64,000 nucleotides of DNA from Anaerosoma tenue. Lineage in GTDB: Bacteria; Actinomycetota; Coriobacteriia; Anaerosomatales; Anaerosomataceae. Positions 38,666-55,420 of this stretch are shown here, piece after piece; the stretch's first letter is position 1, and each line of letters starts with the position of its first letter. The notes beneath the pieces are model-generated. The model was not told the origin of the DNA. It saw nothing but the letters and a program-made list of their open reading frames with translations, and made no database searches. Location of the stretch: assembly GCF_023161965.1 (NCBI RefSeq), contig NZ_JALNTY010000003.1:229271-293270 (forward strand), read 5' to 3'. Position numbers and translations under genes: made by a program.

Positions 38666-38746
38666 GACGCCGGACGTTCCTTCTACCACGGTGCCGGGTG
38701 GCTCCATTCCCCGTCGCACTCCCGCGTCAACGGGAGCACGTTGGGA

Positions 38747-39031
38747 TCACCTACCGGCGAACATATCGATCGTATCGCCCTCTTTGAGGGTGACTATCGC
38801 TTTCTTCCACGAGCGCGACAGCCCCTTATTGTACCGGAGTCTGCGCGGTTTACCAGCAACGTTCATGGTATTCACTTTGGTGACCGTCACGCCGAAGATC
38901 TCGGAGATCGCGGCCGCGATCTGCTCCTTCTTCGCGGTCTTGTGGACCTCGAACGTGTAGCGGTTCTGCTCCATCAGGTCGTAGCTCTTCTCCGACACGA
39001 TCGGCCGGATGATGATGTCATGCGCCTGCAT
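38747..39031 (-). CDS. rplW: 50S ribosomal protein L23
   Basis: L23 is the exit-tunnel docking site for trigger factor and SRP. From ATG 39031 it has 94 residues including IIRPIVSEKSYDLMEQNRYTF-type start and NVAGKPRRLRYNKGLSRSWKKAI. The start codon overlaps the rplD stop by one base (TGATG). The longer open frame upstream is rejected. Confidence 0.97.
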   Translation of the reverse strand: MQAHDIIIRPIVSEKSYDLMEQNRYTFEVHKTAKKEQIAAAISEIFGVTVTKVNTMNVAGKPRRLRYNKGLSRSWKKAIVTLKEGDTIDMFAGR

Positions 39032-39654
39032 CAGCTCAGCACCCCCTCGAGCCACTCGAGCGCCGGCTTGGTGAACAGCAGGCATGTGTTGTCCACAAGA
39101 TCGTACGTGTTCGCCTCGGCGGCGGTGATCACGCGCGCCCGCTCGATGTTTCGCAGCGAGAGCAGCGCGTTGATGTCGTCGTTGTCCACCACGACGGTGA
39201 CCTTCCGGTCGATGCCGAGCGCCGAAAGCACGGCGGCGGCCTGCCTGGTAGACGGCTCCTCGAGACCGAAGGAGTCGATGACGAACAGATCGCCATCAGC
39301 ACGCTTCGCAGAGAGCACGCTGCGCATGGCGAGCTTGACGACCTTGTTCGGCACCTTGAACGCGTAGCTTCTGGGGGTGGGGCCGAAGATGACACCGCCG
39401 CCCTTCCACTGTCCGGCCCGGATGGAGCCCTGGCGGGCGCGTCCGGTACCCTTCTGGCGCCACGGCTTCGCGCCACCGCCGGAGACGTCGCTCCGGCCCT
39501 TCACGCTGTGCGTGCCCTGACGCCGCGCAGCCATCTGGCTACGGACGACCTGATGCACGGCGAAGGGGTTGGGCTCGATCGCGAACACGGCATCCGCCAC
39601 GTCGGCCTGCCCCACCTTCTTGCCCGTGCTGTCTTTCACTTCCACAGTTGCCAT
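39031..39654 (-). CDS. rplD: 50S ribosomal protein L4
   Basis: L4 is an exit-tunnel protein and in some bacteria represses its own S10 operon. The 207 residues include VVRSQMAARRQGTHSVKGRS and GGAKPWRQKGTGRARQGSIR, the tunnel-lining loop. It follows rplC by 34 bases. Confidence 0.98.
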   Translation of the reverse strand: MATVEVKDSTGKKVGQADVADAVFAIEPNPFAVHQVVRSQMAARRQGTHSVKGRSDVSGGGAKPWRQKGTGRARQGSIRAGQWKGGGVIFGPTPRSYAFKVPNKVVKLAMRSVLSAKRADGDLFVIDSFGLEEPSTRQAAAVLSALGIDRKVTVVVDNDDINALLSLRNIERARVITAAEANTYDLVDNTCLLFTKPALEWLEGVLS

Positions 39655-39688
39655 CTCATCTGCTCCTTAGTGCGAACCGACGCGCCGC

Positions 39689-40309
39689 TTATGCGAGGCG
39701 GATCGTCAGCAGGCTGTCCTTGCCACCGGGCACCGCGCCCTTGACGAGCATGAGGTTCTGCTCGGCGTCGACGCGCACGACCTCGACGTTGCGGACCGTG
39801 ACGGTGTCGCCACCCATCTGGCCCGGAAGCCGAACACCCTTGAACACGCGGGACGGCGTGGAGGCCTGTCCCACGGAACCGGGTTCGCGGTGCGCGTGCG
39901 AGCCGTGGCCGCCAGGGCCGCCACGGAAGTTGTGCCGCTTCATGACACCCTGGAAACCTTTGCCCTTGCTGGTCCCGGTGATATGGACCTGCTGGCCCGC
40001 CTCGAAGCCCTCGACCGTCACGACCTGGCCGAGTTTCACGTCATCGCCATCCCCAACGGGAACCTCTGCGACGAACCGCTTGGGGGTGGTTCCCGCCTTC
40101 GCGAAGTGGCCGGTCATCGGCTTGTTGGAGCGCGACTCCTTGACGTCACCGAACGCGAGCTGGACAGCGCGGTAGCCGTCCCTGTCTTCCGTCCGGACCT
40201 GGGACACGACACAGGGGCCGGCTTCGATGACCGTGACCGGGATCAACCGGTCGTCATCGGACCAGACCTGGGTCATCCCCAGCTTCCTTCCGAGTATCGC
40301 TGTTGCCAT
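39689..40309 (-). CDS. rplC: 50S ribosomal protein L3
   Basis: L3 is an early-assembly protein near the peptidyl-transferase centre. The 206 residues have AILGRKLGMTQVWSDDDRLI and the conserved loop KGKGFQGVMKRHNFRGGPGG; the methylatable glutamine of this loop is present. It follows rpsJ by about 110 bases. Confidence 0.98.
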   Translation of the reverse strand: MATAILGRKLGMTQVWSDDDRLIPVTVIEAGPCVVSQVRTEDRDGYRAVQLAFGDVKESRSNKPMTGHFAKAGTTPKRFVAEVPVGDGDDVKLGQVVTVEGFEAGQQVHITGTSKGKGFQGVMKRHNFRGGPGGHGSHAHREPGSVGQASTPSRVFKGVRLPGQMGGDTVTVRNVEVVRVDAEQNLMLVKGAVPGGKDSLLTIRLA

Positions 40310-40417
40310 CTCAGTGCCTTTCTTCCGTGCGGTCTATGGGACCCTGTGCGCCACACCACGTGACGCCTCCCAGAGGACCGCGCATCGTGACCGGCGCCCA
40401 CGAGCGCCGGGAATACC

Positions 40418-40726
40418 CTAGAGCTTGATCTCGATGTCCACGCCAGCCGGCAGATCGAGACGCATCAGTGAATCGACCGTCTTGGCGGTGGGCTCGAGTA
40501 TGTCGATGAGGCGCTTGTGCGTCCGCATCTCGAAGTGCTCGCGGCTGTCCTTGTTCACGTGCGGCGAGCGGATGACGCAGTACAGGTTGCGCTCAGTGGG
40601 AAGCGGGATCGGTCCCGCCACCTTGGCGCCGGTCTTCTGCGCCGTCTCGACGATCAGCTTCGTGGACTTGTCCACGATCTCATGATCGTACGCCTTGAGC
40701 CGGATGCGGATCTTCTGGTTCGCCAA
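40418..40726 (-). CDS. rpsJ: 30S ribosomal protein S10 / NusE
   Basis: S10 is a 30S head protein and, as NusE, part of antitermination complexes with NusG. The 102 residues include [20 protein letters not shown] and [22 protein letters not shown]. It begins 36 bases after tuf1, with no promoter between, so the str and S10 operons appear joined. Confidence 0.98.
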   Translation of the reverse strand: MANQKIRIRLKAYDHEIVDKSTKLIVETAQKTGAKVAGPIPLPTERNLYCVIRSPHVNKDSREHFEMRTHKRLIDILEPTAKTVDSLMRLDLPAGVDIEIKL

Positions 40727-40762
40727 CTCACTTACCTCCGTCTTGTACGGCCTTCAAGAAGC

Positions 40763-41950
40763 CTACTTGATGATCTTCGTCACACGGCCCGAGCCGACGG
40801 TCCGGCCGCCCTCGCGGATAGCGAAGCGCAGGCCTTCCTCCATCGCGATGGGGCCGATGAGCTCGCCTTTGATCTCGACGTTGTCGCCGGGCATGACCAT
40901 CTCGGTGCCCTCGGGCAGGTGCGCCACGCCGGTCACATCGGTGGTCCGGAAGTAGAACTGCGGACGGTAGCCGTCGAAGAACGGGGTGTGACGGCCGCCT
41001 TCCTCCTTGGTCAGGATGTAGACCTGGCCGAGGAACTCGGTGTGCGGGGTGATCGAACCGGGCTTGCAGAGCACCTGGCCGCGCTCGATCTCGTCGCGGG
41101 CGACGCCGCGCAGCAGCACGCCGATGTTGTCGCCGGCCTCGGCCTGGTCGAGCAGCTTGCGGAACATCTCCACGCCGGTGACGACGGTCTTGCGGGTCTC
41201 CTCGTGGATGCCCACGATCTCGACCTCGTCGCCGACCTTGACCACACCGCGCTCGACACGGCCGGTGGCAACGGTGCCGCGACCGGTGATGGTGAAGACG
41301 TCCTCGATGGCCATCAGGAACGGCTTGTCGGTCTCACGCTCGGGATCCGGGAAGTACGTGTCGACCGCGTCGAGCAGCTCCTGGATCGACGGCAGCCACT
41401 GATCATCGCCCTCCAGCGCCTTCAGAGCCGAGCCACGGATGACCGGGATGTTGTCACCGTCGAACTCGTACTCGGACAGCAGCTCGCGGACCTCCATCTC
41501 GACGAGCTCGAGGAGCTCCTCGTCGTCGACCATGTCGCACTTGTTGAGGTACACGACGATGTTCGGCACGCCGACCTGACGGGCGAGCAGGATGTGCTCG
41601 CGGGTCTGGGCCATCGGGCCGTCGGTGGCGGCGATCACGAGGATCGCGCCATCCATCTGCGCGGCACCGGTGATCATGTTCTTCACGTAGTCGGCGTGAC
41701 CCGGGCAGTCGACGTGCGCGTAGTGGCGCTTGTCCGACTCGTACTCCACGTGCGCGATGGCGATGGTGATACCGCGCTCGCGCTCCTCGGGCGCCTTGTC
41801 GATGTTCTCGAACGGCGTGAAGTCGGCCATGCCCTTGGAGGCGCGGCACTTCGTGATCGCAGCCGTGAGCGTGGTCTTGCCGTGGTCGACGTGACCGATG
41901 GTGCCCACGTTCATGTGCGGTTTGGTGCGCTCGAACTTCTTCTTGGCCAT
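40763..41950 (-). CDS. tuf: Elongation factor Tu, copy 1
   Basis: EF-Tu delivers aminoacyl-tRNA to the ribosome. From ATG 41950 it has 395 residues with the P-loop GHVDHGKT (19-26), switch [22 protein letters not shown] and NKCDMVDD. It lies 10 bases after fusA in the str operon. It is nearly identical to the second copy at 57241-58428: the proteins differ only at residues 15, 35, 36, 38, 41 and 49 (here V, C, R, S, M, N), and I saw only a few base differences after codon 52. Confidence 0.98.
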   Translation of the reverse strand: MAKKKFERTKPHMNVGTIGHVDHGKTTLTAAITKCRASKGMADFTPFENIDKAPEERERGITIAIAHVEYESDKRHYAHVDCPGHADYVKNMITGAAQMDGAILVIAATDGPMAQTREHILLARQVGVPNIVVYLNKCDMVDDEELLELVEMEVRELLSEYEFDGDNIPVIRGSALKALEGDDQWLPSIQELLDAVDTYFPDPERETDKPFLMAIEDVFTITGRGTVATGRVERGVVKVGDEVEIVGIHEETRKTVVTGVEMFRKLLDQAEAGDNIGVLLRGVARDEIERGQVLCKPGSITPHTEFLGQVYILTKEEGGRHTPFFDGYRPQFYFRTTDVTGVAHLPEGTEMVMPGDNVEIKGELIGPIAMEEGLRFAIREGGRTVGSGRVTKIIK

Positions 41951-41960
41951 GGCCGTCTCC

Positions 41961-44057
<2,097 letters not shown>

Positions 44058-44091
44058 GTAGTCTACTCGTCCTCTTCCTCTGTCCGTCAGG

Positions 44092-44562
44092 CTACCAGCG
44101 GTAGTGGCTGAACGCGCGGTTCGACTCCGCCATCTTGTACAGGTCCTCGCGCTTCTTCACCGAGGCGCCCAGGCCGTTCGCCGCGTCCATGATCTCGCCG
44201 GCCAGCCGCTCGGCCATGGTCTTCTCGCGACGCTTGCGGGCATAACCCACGATCCAGCGGATAGCCAGCGTCGTCGAACGACGGGAGTTGACCTCGATCG
44301 GCACCTGATAGGTGGCGCCACCCACGCGCTTGGGCTTCACCTCGAGGGTCGGACGGACGTTGTCCATCGCCTTCTTGAACACGGAGAGCGGGTCCTGACC
44401 CATCTTCTGCTCGATGATGTCGAACGCGCCGTAGACGATGCGCTCGGCAAGCGACTTCTTGCCGTCGAGCAGCACCTTGTTGATGAGTTGGGTGACCAAC
44501 CGGTTGTTGTAGACCGGATCGGCTACCACCTCACGACGCTGTGCGGATGCACGCCTTGGCAT
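44092..44562 (-). CDS. rpsG: 30S ribosomal protein S7
   Basis: S7 nucleates 30S head assembly and represses the str operon in E. coli. The 156 residues start [20 protein letters not shown] and include [20 protein letters not shown] and NRAFSHYRW at the end. It follows rpsL by 66 bases. Confidence 0.98.
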   Translation of the reverse strand: MPRRASAQRREVVADPVYNNRLVTQLINKVLLDGKKSLAERIVYGAFDIIEQKMGQDPLSVFKKAMDNVRPTLEVKPKRVGGATYQVPIEVNSRRSTTLAIRWIVGYARKRREKTMAERLAGEIMDAANGLGASVKKREDLYKMAESNRAFSHYRW

Positions 44563-44628
44563 TCTTCACTCCTCTGCTCACACGAAGAGTCCGCCCGCAG
44601 TGGCAGGCGGACCGACGTAGATACGGTC

Positions 44629-45000
44629 TTACTTGGGCTTCTTGACCCCGTAACGCGAACGGGCCTGCTCACGCTTGCTGACGCCGGCCGCGTCGAGGGC
44701 GCCCCGGATGATCTTGTAGCGGACACCCGGAAGATCCTTCACTCGACCGCCACGCACGAGCACGATCGAATGCTCCTGGAGGTTGTGGCCGATTCCAGGG
44801 ATGTACGCCGTGACCTCCATCTGGTTGGTCAGACGGACACGGGCGACCTTGCGAAGCGCTGAGTTCGGCTTCTTGGGCGTGGTGGTGTACACGCGCGTGC
44901 ACACGCCGCGCTTCTGGGGGTTCCCCTTCAGCGCCGGCGTCTTGCTCTTGTCAACGGCCTGGGAACGGCCCTTGCGCACCAGCTGATTGATGGTGGGCAC
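44629..45000 (-). CDS. rpsL: 30S ribosomal protein S12
   Basis: S12 lies at the decoding centre. The 123 residues include [20 protein letters not shown], and the conserved [19 protein letters not shown] whose lysine is the common streptomycin-resistance site, here wild type. It heads the joined str-S10-spc transcription unit, with a promoter about 80 bases upstream. Confidence 0.98.
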   Translation of the reverse strand: MPTINQLVRKGRSQAVDKSKTPALKGNPQKRGVCTRVYTTTPKKPNSALRKVARVRLTNQMEVTAYIPGIGHNLQEHSIVLVRGGRVKDLPGVRYKIIRGALDAAGVSKREQARSRYGVKKPK

Positions 45001-45081
45001 TACTCATCTCCTTCGTCCGAACGTGTCGCGCTGTATCTCACGGCGCCCGTTCCTTGGCGCCGACCGTAGTCGCAACGCGCA

Positions 45082-45110
45082 ACTCTAACAAAGCACCAGG
45101 AGCATGTCAA
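45082..45110 (-). promoter_or_regulatory. Promoter of the str operon (rpsL)
   Basis: On the minus strand TTGACA (45105-45110), 17 bp, then TAGAGT (45082-45087). It lies in the 210-base gap between rpoC and rpsL and points at rpsL, giving a leader of about 75 nt. No other promoter of this quality is seen before the S10 and spc genes. Confidence 0.78.
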
Positions 45111-45163
45111 ACCACGCACCCGGGCGTATCCCATACTCCACCGCCACTTCGGGCGGACACACA

Positions 45164-45198
45164 CCGGCCCCGGGGTCCCTCTCGGCTCCCGGGGCCGG
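45164..45198 (-). terminator. Terminator hairpin of the rpoBC operon
   Basis: A perfect 11-bp GC stem (CCGGCCCCGGG / CCCGGGGCCGG) with a 13-nt loop, starting 13 bases beyond the rpoC stop. There is no clear T-run. Position right after rpoC and before the rpsL promoter supports a terminator role. Confidence 0.65.
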
Positions 45199-45210
45199 CG
45201 AACGGTATCG

Positions 45211-49455
<4,245 letters not shown>

Positions 49456-49520
49456 CGTTCATTCCTCCATCCGGTGAGCGCCCCGAGTCGGGCGCCTACC
49501 CGTTCGTCCCGACCGGGCCC

Positions 49521-52500
49521 CTACTCGTCGCCACCAAGGGCGTTGTCATCGTCCCCGCTGAACTCCAGCGAGAGGTCGATCTCCGACGTGTCCAGGTCGT
49601 CGAGAGACTCGTCCGACCCGTCGTCCGCGCCACCGCGCCCGCCACCGGGACGCGCGCTTTCCATCCCGGTGAGGTCGAGTCCGAGCTCCTCAGCGGTGCG
49701 GAACACGTCGTCCTCGTCCTCCTTGAGCTCTATCTCCTCGCCAGTCTCCGAGACGATCTCCACGTCGAGACACAGCGACTGCATCTCCTTGACGAGGACC
49801 TTGAAGCTCTCGGGGATACCAGGCTCAGGGATGTTCTCACCCTTGACGATGGCCTCGTACGCTTTCACACGTCCGAGGACGTCGTCGGACTTGATGGTGA
49901 GGATCTCCTGGAGCACGTACGCGGCGCCATAGGCATACAGCGCCCAGACTTCCATCTCACCGAAACGCTGGCCACCGAACTGCGCCTTGCCTCCCAGCGG
50001 CTGCTGGGTGATCAGCGAGTACGGGCCCGTGGAACGCGCGTGGATCTTGTCGTCCACCAGGTGCAGCAGCTTCAGGATGTAGATCATGCCGATGGTGACC
50101 GGCTGGCGGAACGGCTCGCCGGTACGTCCGTCGAACAGCTGGGTCTTGCCCTCGTCGGAGATCGTGGGCACGACCGGGTCGTACACACGCTTGCCGTACC
50201 GGTCCTTCGCCTGGAGCTTGACGTTGCGGTCGGCCTTGGCGAGCGTCTCGGATATCTCATGCTCCTTGGCGCCGTCGAACACCGGCGTGGCGATGTGGAT
50301 CGGCCCCGCTACCGGCGCGGTCTGCTTGGCTTCGTCGCTCCAGCCTACGCGTGCGGCCCAGCCGAGGTGCGTCTCGAGCAGCTGCCCGATGTTCATTCGG
50401 CTCGGCACGCCGAGCGGGTTGAGGATGATGTCGACCGGCGTGCCGTCGGCCAGGAACGGCATGTCCTCGATCGGGAGGATCTTGGAGATGACACCCTTGT
50501 TGCCGTGACGTCCGGCGAGCTTGTCGCCCTCCTGGATCTTGCGCTTCTGGGCGACGTACACCCGGACGAGCTCGTTCACACCCGGGTTGAGGTCGTCACC
50601 GTTGTCGCGGCTCATCTTGTGGACGGCGATCACACGGCCGGTCTCGCCGTGCGGCACCTTCAGCGAGGTGTCACGCACCTCGCGCGCCTTCTCACCGAAG
50701 ATCGCGCGAAGCAGCCGCTCCTCGGCGGTGAGCTCGGTCTCACCCTTTGGTGTGACCTTGCCCACGAGCACGTCACCGGGGAAGACCTCGGCGCCGATGC
50801 GGATGATGCCGTCCTCGTCGAGGTTGGCCAGGACGTCCTCGCCGACGTTCGGGATCTCGCGCGTGATCTCCTCCGGGCCGAGCTTGGTGTCGCGCGCCTC
50901 CACCTCGTACTCCTCGATGTGTATCGAGGTGAGGAGGTCGTCGCGGACCACCCGCTCCGAAAGGATGATCGCGTCCTCGTAGTTGTAGCCCTCCCACGGC
51001 ATGAACGCCACGAGCAGGTTCTGGCCGAGGGCCATCTCGCCAGCCTCGGTAGACGGTCCGTCAGCGAGCACCTGACCCTCGATGACCTTGTCACCAGTGG
51101 CGACAAGCGGACGATGGTTGATGCAGGTCCCCTGGTTCGACCTCGTGAACTTGGGGAGCACGTAACGATCGACACCGTCTTTGGTGGTGACCTCGATCGC
51201 CATGCTGTCGACATACGACACGGTGCCGGCACGCCGGGCGATCAGGATCTCGCCCGTGTCGACCGCCGCGCGATACTCCATACCGGTGCCGATCAACGGC
51301 GCTGACGGAGTGAGGAGCGGGACCGCCTGGCGCTGCATGTTCGAGCCCATCAGGGCGCGGTTGGCGTCGTCATGCTCAAGGAACGGGATGAGCGCGGTGG
51401 CGACCGAGACGATCTGGCGGGCGCTCACGTCCATCAGGTCGACGCGCTCGGGCTCCACGTCCTCCGGGTTCCCGCCCTTGGTGAGGCACAGCACGCGCTC
51501 GTTCAGGAACTTGCCGGTCTTGGGGTCGATCGGCTCCGCCGCCTGGGCGATGATGTAGGCTTCCTCGGCATCCGCCGTGAGGTAGACGATCTCGTCGGTC
51601 ACCTTGCCCTTGACCACCGTGCGGTACGGCGTCTCGATGAAGCCGTACGGGTTGATGCGGGCGAACGTGGCCAGAGAGCCGATGAGGCCGATGTTCGGGC
51701 CTTCAGGCGTCTCGATGGGGCACATGCGACCGTAGTGCGACGGATGCACGTCACGGACTTCGAAGCCGGCACGCTCGCGCGACAGACCGCCGGGGCCGAG
51801 GGCCGAGACGCGACGCTTGTGCGTGAGGCCGGAGAGCGGGTTGGTCTGGTCCATGAACTGCGAGAGCTGCGAGGAGCCGAAGAACTCCTTGATCGAGGCC
51901 ACGATCGGCCTGATGTTGATGAGCGACTGCGGCGTGATCTGCTCCACATCCTGCGTCGTCATGCGCTCACGGACCACGCGCTCCATGCGCGCCAGACCGA
52001 TGCGGAACTGGTTCTGGATCAACTCTCCCACGCTTCGCACCCGACGGTTGCCGAAGTGGTCGATGTCGTCGATCTCGTAGCCGCGATCGGCGTCACCGAG
52101 CCGGACGGTCTCGAACTTGGCGCGGATCGTGGAAGCGACATCGTCCGTGATGTGCTCGCGGTAGTCCTGCTCCCACAGGCCGACGAGGAACTTCAGCATG
52201 CCCACGACGTCCTCGTTCGTGAGCGTGTGGACCTCCTCGGGGATCGACACTTCGAGCTTGCGGTTCAACATGAACCGGCCGACCTTGCCGAGATCGTAGC
52301 GCTGCGGGTTGAAAAAGAGGCCGTCGAGGAGCGACCGTGCGGACTCCACGTTCGCGGGCTCGCCGGGACGGAGTCGCTTGTACAGCTCGATCAGAGCCTC
52401 TTCGCGGGTGGTCGTGTGGTCGCGTGCGAGCGTCTGGCGCACCACGAAGGTGTCCCCGAGGATGTCGACCATCTCCTCCTCGGTCTCCGCGATGCCCAAC

Positions 52501-53147
52501 GCGCGGATGAGCACCGTTGCCGGCACCTTGCGCTTGCGGTCGACGCGCACGTACGCCTCGCCGAACTGCTTGTCGATCTCCATCGGACGACCGGCTGCCA
52601 CCCATGAGAACCACGGGCGGCCGATCTCGAACTCCAGCCACGCGCCGCGGCTCGGGATGACCGATCCGACCGCGTAGCTCTTGTTGTTACGCACATCCCA
52701 CTTGAAGTACGCGCCGGGTGACCGCACCAACTGCGATACGACCACGCGCTCGGTGCCGTTGATGACGAAGGTGCCGCGATCGGTCATGAGCGGGAAATCG
52801 CCCATGAAGACCTGCTGCTCCTTCATCTCGCCGGTCTCTTTGTTGATGAAGCGCACCTCCACGAACAAGGGCGCCTGGTAGGACATGTCCTTCTCCTTGC
52901 ACTCCTCCACGGAGTACTTCGCGTCACCGAACTCGTGCGCGCCGAACTCCACCGCAAGCGTGTCGGTGAAGTCGCTGATCGGAGATATGTCCTGGAACGT
53001 GTCCTGGAGTCCCTCTTCGAGGAACCATTTGAAACTGTCTGTCTGTATCGCGATGAGATTGGGGACCTCTAGGATCTCCGGGATCTTCGCGAACGAACGG
53101 CGCAGGCGAGCACCTGCGGGAACGGGGGAACCTGCTTCGCGCGGCAC
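49521..53147 (-). CDS. rpoB: RNA polymerase beta subunit
   Basis: Beta subunit, 1208 residues from a GTG at 53147 that follows TAAGGAGG; an upstream in-frame ATG at 53192 lacks such a site. The rifampicin pocket ([21 protein letters not shown], with D433) keeps the Asp, His and Ser residues commonly mutated in resistance. The end is a glycine-rich, strongly acidic tail of about 45 residues carrying [16 protein letters not shown] (about 1183-1198), similar to a motif in the RpoC tail. It has its own promoter and precedes rpoC. Confidence 0.98.
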   Translation of the reverse strand: MPREAGSPVPAGARLRRSFAKIPEILEVPNLIAIQTDSFKWFLEEGLQDTFQDISPISDFTDTLAVEFGAHEFGDAKYSVEECKEKDMSYQAPLFVEVRFINKETGEMKEQQVFMGDFPLMTDRGTFVINGTERVVVSQLVRSPGAYFKWDVRNNKSYAVGSVIPSRGAWLEFEIGRPWFSWVAAGRPMEIDKQFGEAYVRVDRKRKVPATVLIRALGIAETEEEMVDILGDTFVVRQTLARDHTTTREEALIELYKRLRPGEPANVESARSLLDGLFFNPQRYDLGKVGRFMLNRKLEVSIPEEVHTLTNEDVVGMLKFLVGLWEQDYREHITDDVASTIRAKFETVRLGDADRGYEIDDIDHFGNRRVRSVGELIQNQFRIGLARMERVVRERMTTQDVEQITPQSLINIRPIVASIKEFFGSSQLSQFMDQTNPLSGLTHKRRVSALGPGGLSRERAGFEVRDVHPSHYGRMCPIETPEGPNIGLIGSLATFARINPYGFIETPYRTVVKGKVTDEIVYLTADAEEAYIIAQAAEPIDPKTGKFLNERVLCLTKGGNPEDVEPERVDLMDVSARQIVSVATALIPFLEHDDANRALMGSNMQRQAVPLLTPSAPLIGTGMEYRAAVDTGEILIARRAGTVSYVDSMAIEVTTKDGVDRYVLPKFTRSNQGTCINHRPLVATGDKVIEGQVLADGPSTEAGEMALGQNLLVAFMPWEGYNYEDAIILSERVVRDDLLTSIHIEEYEVEARDTKLGPEEITREIPNVGEDVLANLDEDGIIRIGAEVFPGDVLVGKVTPKGETELTAEERLLRAIFGEKAREVRDTSLKVPHGETGRVIAVHKMSRDNGDDLNPGVNELVRVYVAQKRKIQEGDKLAGRHGNKGVISKILPIEDMPFLADGTPVDIILNPLGVPSRMNIGQLLETHLGWAARVGWSDEAKQTAPVAGPIHIATPVFDGAKEHEISETLAKADRNVKLQAKDRYGKRVYDPVVPTISDEGKTQLFDGRTGEPFRQPVTIGMIYILKLLHLVDDKIHARSTGPYSLITQQPLGGKAQFGGQRFGEMEVWALYAYGAAYVLQEILTIKSDDVLGRVKAYEAIVKGENIPEPGIPESFKVLVKEMQSLCLDVEIVSETGEEIELKEDEDDVFRTAEELGLDLTGMESARPGGGRGGADDGSDESLDDLDTSEIDLSLEFSGDDDNALGGDE

Positions 53148-53198
53148 CAGGTTATTCCTCCTTATACCCGAGCGGCGTACTGAGAGTCGCAAACGTTC

Positions 53199-53227
53199 AG
53201 TCTACCGAAGGTGATTCCCCCGGTCAA
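53199..53227 (-). promoter_or_regulatory. Promoter of rpoBC
   Basis: On the minus strand TTGACC (53222-53227), 17 bp, then TAGACT (53199-53204), about 50 bases before the GTG of rpoB. It lies between a long hairpin behind rplL and the rpoB start, so beta and beta-prime can be expressed separately from rplJL. Confidence 0.75.
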
Positions 53228-53251
53228 CTAGCGCTTGACGTATCGTGTGCG

Positions 53252-53287
53252 TCGTGGCCGGCGGCGCTTGAGCGCCGCCGGCCACGA
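53252..53287. terminator. 17-bp perfect hairpin between rplL and rpoB
   Basis: TCGTGGCCGGCGGCGCT (53252-53268) pairs perfectly with AGCGCCGCCGGCCACGA (53271-53287) around a 2-nt spacer. No T-run follows on the minus strand. It could be a terminator or attenuator for rplJL, or an RNase III type processing site as in the E. coli rplL-rpoB gap. Confidence 0.68.
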
Positions 53288-53328
53288 ACCTGTCACGGGG
53301 CCGTATAGCTCCCCGCTTTGGCTCAGAG

Positions 53329-53709
53329 CTACTTGACCTCGACGGTGGCGCCGGCTTCCTCGAGCTTGGCCTTGGCCTCGTCGGCCTTCTCCTTGTTCAC
53401 GCCCGTGAGGACCGCCTTCGGGGCTGAGTCCACGAGGTCCTTGGCCTCCTTGAGACCGAGGCTCGAGTCGAGCTCACGCACGACCTTGATGACCTGGATC
53501 TTCGTGCCTCCAGCCGAGGCGATGACCACGTCGAAGCTGTCCTTCTCCTCCACGGCGGCGACTTCGCCGGCGGCAGGAGCGGCGGCGGCCACAGGCGCGG
53601 CAGCCGAGACACCGAAGACCTCTTCCATCTCCTTGACGAGCTCGGCGAGCTCGAGGGCCGGAGCGGCCTTGACCCACTCGAGGATGTCTTCACGCTTGAG
53701 ATCAGCCAT
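53329..53709 (-). CDS. rplL: 50S ribosomal protein L7/L12
   Basis: The multi-copy stalk protein that recruits translation GTPases. The 126 residues have the N-terminal dimer domain, an alanine-rich hinge (about 35-50), and the C-terminal domain with [21 protein letters not shown] and [20 protein letters not shown]. It follows rplJ by 72 bases. Confidence 0.98.
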   Translation of the reverse strand: MADLKREDILEWVKAAPALELAELVKEMEEVFGVSAAAPVAAAAPAAGEVAAVEEKDSFDVVIASAGGTKIQVIKVVRELDSSLGLKEAKDLVDSAPKAVLTGVNKEKADEAKAKLEEAGATVEVK

Positions 53710-53781
53710 TGCTTGATACTCCTTCTGTGTTCCGGGACCTGACGACGGCGCCGCAGGTCCGTATACGTCGATACTCTTTGC

Positions 53782-54303
53782 CTATGCGGCAGCCTTCTGA
53801 TCCGCCACGGCCTGGACGGCGCGAGCGAATGCGCCCGCGGGGGCGTTCGCCATGGCCATGAAGTTCCGAAGCGGGTTGAGCATGGTACCCATGAGCTTCG
53901 CGATGAGTTCCTCGCGGGACGGCAGCGATGCGATCGCCTTGACGGCTTCCGCATCGACCAACTGCCCGTCGATGTAGCCACCCTTGAAGGAGAAGACCTT
54001 GTGCTCCTTCGCGAAGGCCAGAAGGCCCTTCGCTGTCGCGACCGGATCCTCAGGAGTGAAGACGAACGCCGTCGGCCCCTCCAGGTACTCGTCCATGTTC
54101 GGCATATCCAGCTCGCGGATGGCGATCTGAGCGAGCGAGTTCTTGTACACCGTGATCACGGCGCCCATGTCGCGAACAGACGTGCGCAGCTGCCGCATCT
54201 CCTTCACCGTAAGACCACGGTAGTCGGCCATGATCAGGCCGCTGGAGCCGGTCAGCCGCTCCTTGATCTCGGCTACCTGCTGCTGCTTCTCGTTCGTTGG
54301 CAT
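53782..54303 (-). CDS. rplJ: 50S ribosomal protein L10
   Basis: L10 anchors the L7/L12 stalk. From ATG 54303, behind AAGGAGGTG, it has 173 residues with GLIMADYRGLTVKEMRQLR and VYKNSLAQIAIRELDM, then the C-terminal helix for L7/L12 dimers. The open frame upstream is leader, not protein. A 298-base leader region with a promoter and conserved RNA elements precedes it. Confidence 0.97.
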   Translation of the reverse strand: MPTNEKQQQVAEIKERLTGSSGLIMADYRGLTVKEMRQLRTSVRDMGAVITVYKNSLAQIAIRELDMPNMDEYLEGPTAFVFTPEDPVATAKGLLAFAKEHKVFSFKGGYIDGQLVDAEAVKAIASLPSREELIAKLMGTMLNPLRNFMAMANAPAGAFARAVQAVADQKAAA

Positions 54304-54377
54304 ACACTCACCTCCCTTCCGGCACGCGACCACGCCTGCGGGCTCTGGCCGCTCCATCGGAAATGCTCCCGAATGCG

Positions 54378-54411
54378 ACGTGGCCCCCGCCGGTGAGTGC
54401 GGAGGCCACGT
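54378..54411 (-). other. Hairpin in the rplJ leader
   Basis: ACGTGGCC (54378-54385) pairs with GGCCACGT (54404-54411), extended past one mismatch by four more pairs around an 8-nt loop. It lies about 75 bases before the rplJ start, downstream of the L10-leader elements. It may be an attenuator, but there is no T-run. Confidence 0.45.
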
Positions 54412-54434
54412 TACGATGACGCCTGCGCGTCTGA

Positions 54435-54530
54435 CGTTCGATGGTCGCTCCACCTCGGCTGGCGGGACCGGGCCCGGTCCCTTTCGACCCGGATGCCTCC
54501 GGGTACCTGCTGTCTACGGCAGCGTTCGTG
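54435..54530 (-). ncRNA. Ribosomal L10 leader (autoregulatory mRNA element), probable
   Basis: Between the rplJ promoter and gene the minus-strand RNA contains GTAGACAGCAGGT (about 54505-54517) and, after GC-rich helices, CCAGCCGAGGTGGA (about 54446-54459). Both resemble the conserved parts of the L10 leader bound by the L10-L7/L12 complex. The surrounding sequence can pair (CCGGAGGCATCCGG; GGGACCGGGCCCGGTCCC). Recognition is from memory of the family consensus. A covariance-model search would decide. Confidence 0.62.
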
Positions 54531-54558
54531 CGTGCGTTTTCAAATGCGAGCGGGTGCG

Positions 54559-54587
54559 ATTATCCACGCCCCGGCCCTATAGTGCAA
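54559..54587 (-). promoter_or_regulatory. Promoter of rplJ-rplL
   Basis: On the minus strand TTGCAC (54582-54587), 17 bp, then GATAAT (54559-54564). The minus-10 box matches 5 of 6; the minus-35 box is weaker. It starts a leader of about 250 nt before rplJ, as expected for an L10-regulated operon, and lies just beyond the rplA stop. Confidence 0.68.
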
Positions 54588-54601
54588 GCCCGGATCGGCC
54601 G

Positions 54602-55309
54602 TCAGGCCTCTTCGAGCAGGTTGCGCGTCTTCAACGGATCCACCTTGATCCCGGGGCCCATCGTCGTCGAGACGGTGATCGACTTGATGTAGCGACCCTT
54701 GGATGAGGCGGGCTTCACACGCAGGATCTCGTCGAGCAGCGCCCCGTAGTTCTCCACGAGCGCCTCGACACTGAAGGACTTCTTTCCGATACCCACGTGC
54801 GCGATACCGTACTTGTCGGCTCGATACTCCACGCGGCCCGCCTTCAGCTCCTTCACGACCCGGCCGACATCCATGGTGACCGTGCCAAGCTTGGGGTTCG
54901 GCATGAGGCCGCGGGTGCCGAGGATCTTGCCGAGACGACCGACCTTGGACATCATGTCCGGCGTCGCCACCGTGGCGTCGAAGTCGAGGAATCCGCCGGA
55001 GATGCGCTCCACGAGGTCATCGGCACCAACGACATCGGCGCCCGCCTCCTCGGCCTCCTTCGCCTTCTCGCCCTGGGCGAACACGGCGACACGGACGGTC
55101 TTGCCGGTGCCCTGCGGCAGCGAGATGCTCCCGCGAACCTGCTGGTCGGCCTGGCGGGTGTCGATGCCGAGACGGAAGTGGACCTCCACCGTTTCATCGA
55201 ACGCGGCTGAGGCGACCTCCTTGGCGAGCCTGATCGCCTCGAGCGGCGCGTAGAGCCGCTCCCGGTCCACCGCAGCCTGCGCGGCCGCGAACTTCTTACC
55301 TCGCTTCAT
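54602..55309 (-). CDS. rplA: 50S ribosomal protein L1
   Basis: L1 forms the mobile stalk at the E site and often represses rplKA. The 235 residues include [20 protein letters not shown] and the RNA-binding region [20 protein letters not shown], and end [18 protein letters not shown]. It follows rplK by 111 bases of untranslated sequence. Confidence 0.98.
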   Translation of the reverse strand: MKRGKKFAAAQAAVDRERLYAPLEAIRLAKEVASAAFDETVEVHFRLGIDTRQADQQVRGSISLPQGTGKTVRVAVFAQGEKAKEAEEAGADVVGADDLVERISGGFLDFDATVATPDMMSKVGRLGKILGTRGLMPNPKLGTVTMDVGRVVKELKAGRVEYRADKYGIAHVGIGKKSFSVEALVENYGALLDEILRVKPASSKGRYIKSITVSTTMGPGIKVDPLKTRNLLEEA

Positions 55310-55420
55310 CGTTCCTCCTCGTGGTCAGCGGGCAGCGAGTGCCCTCCCACATCACGCGACCGGCCGGATGCCGGACGCGAAACCTTCACGCAGACGCCGC
55401 TACACCCGGCGGCGGCCCGC

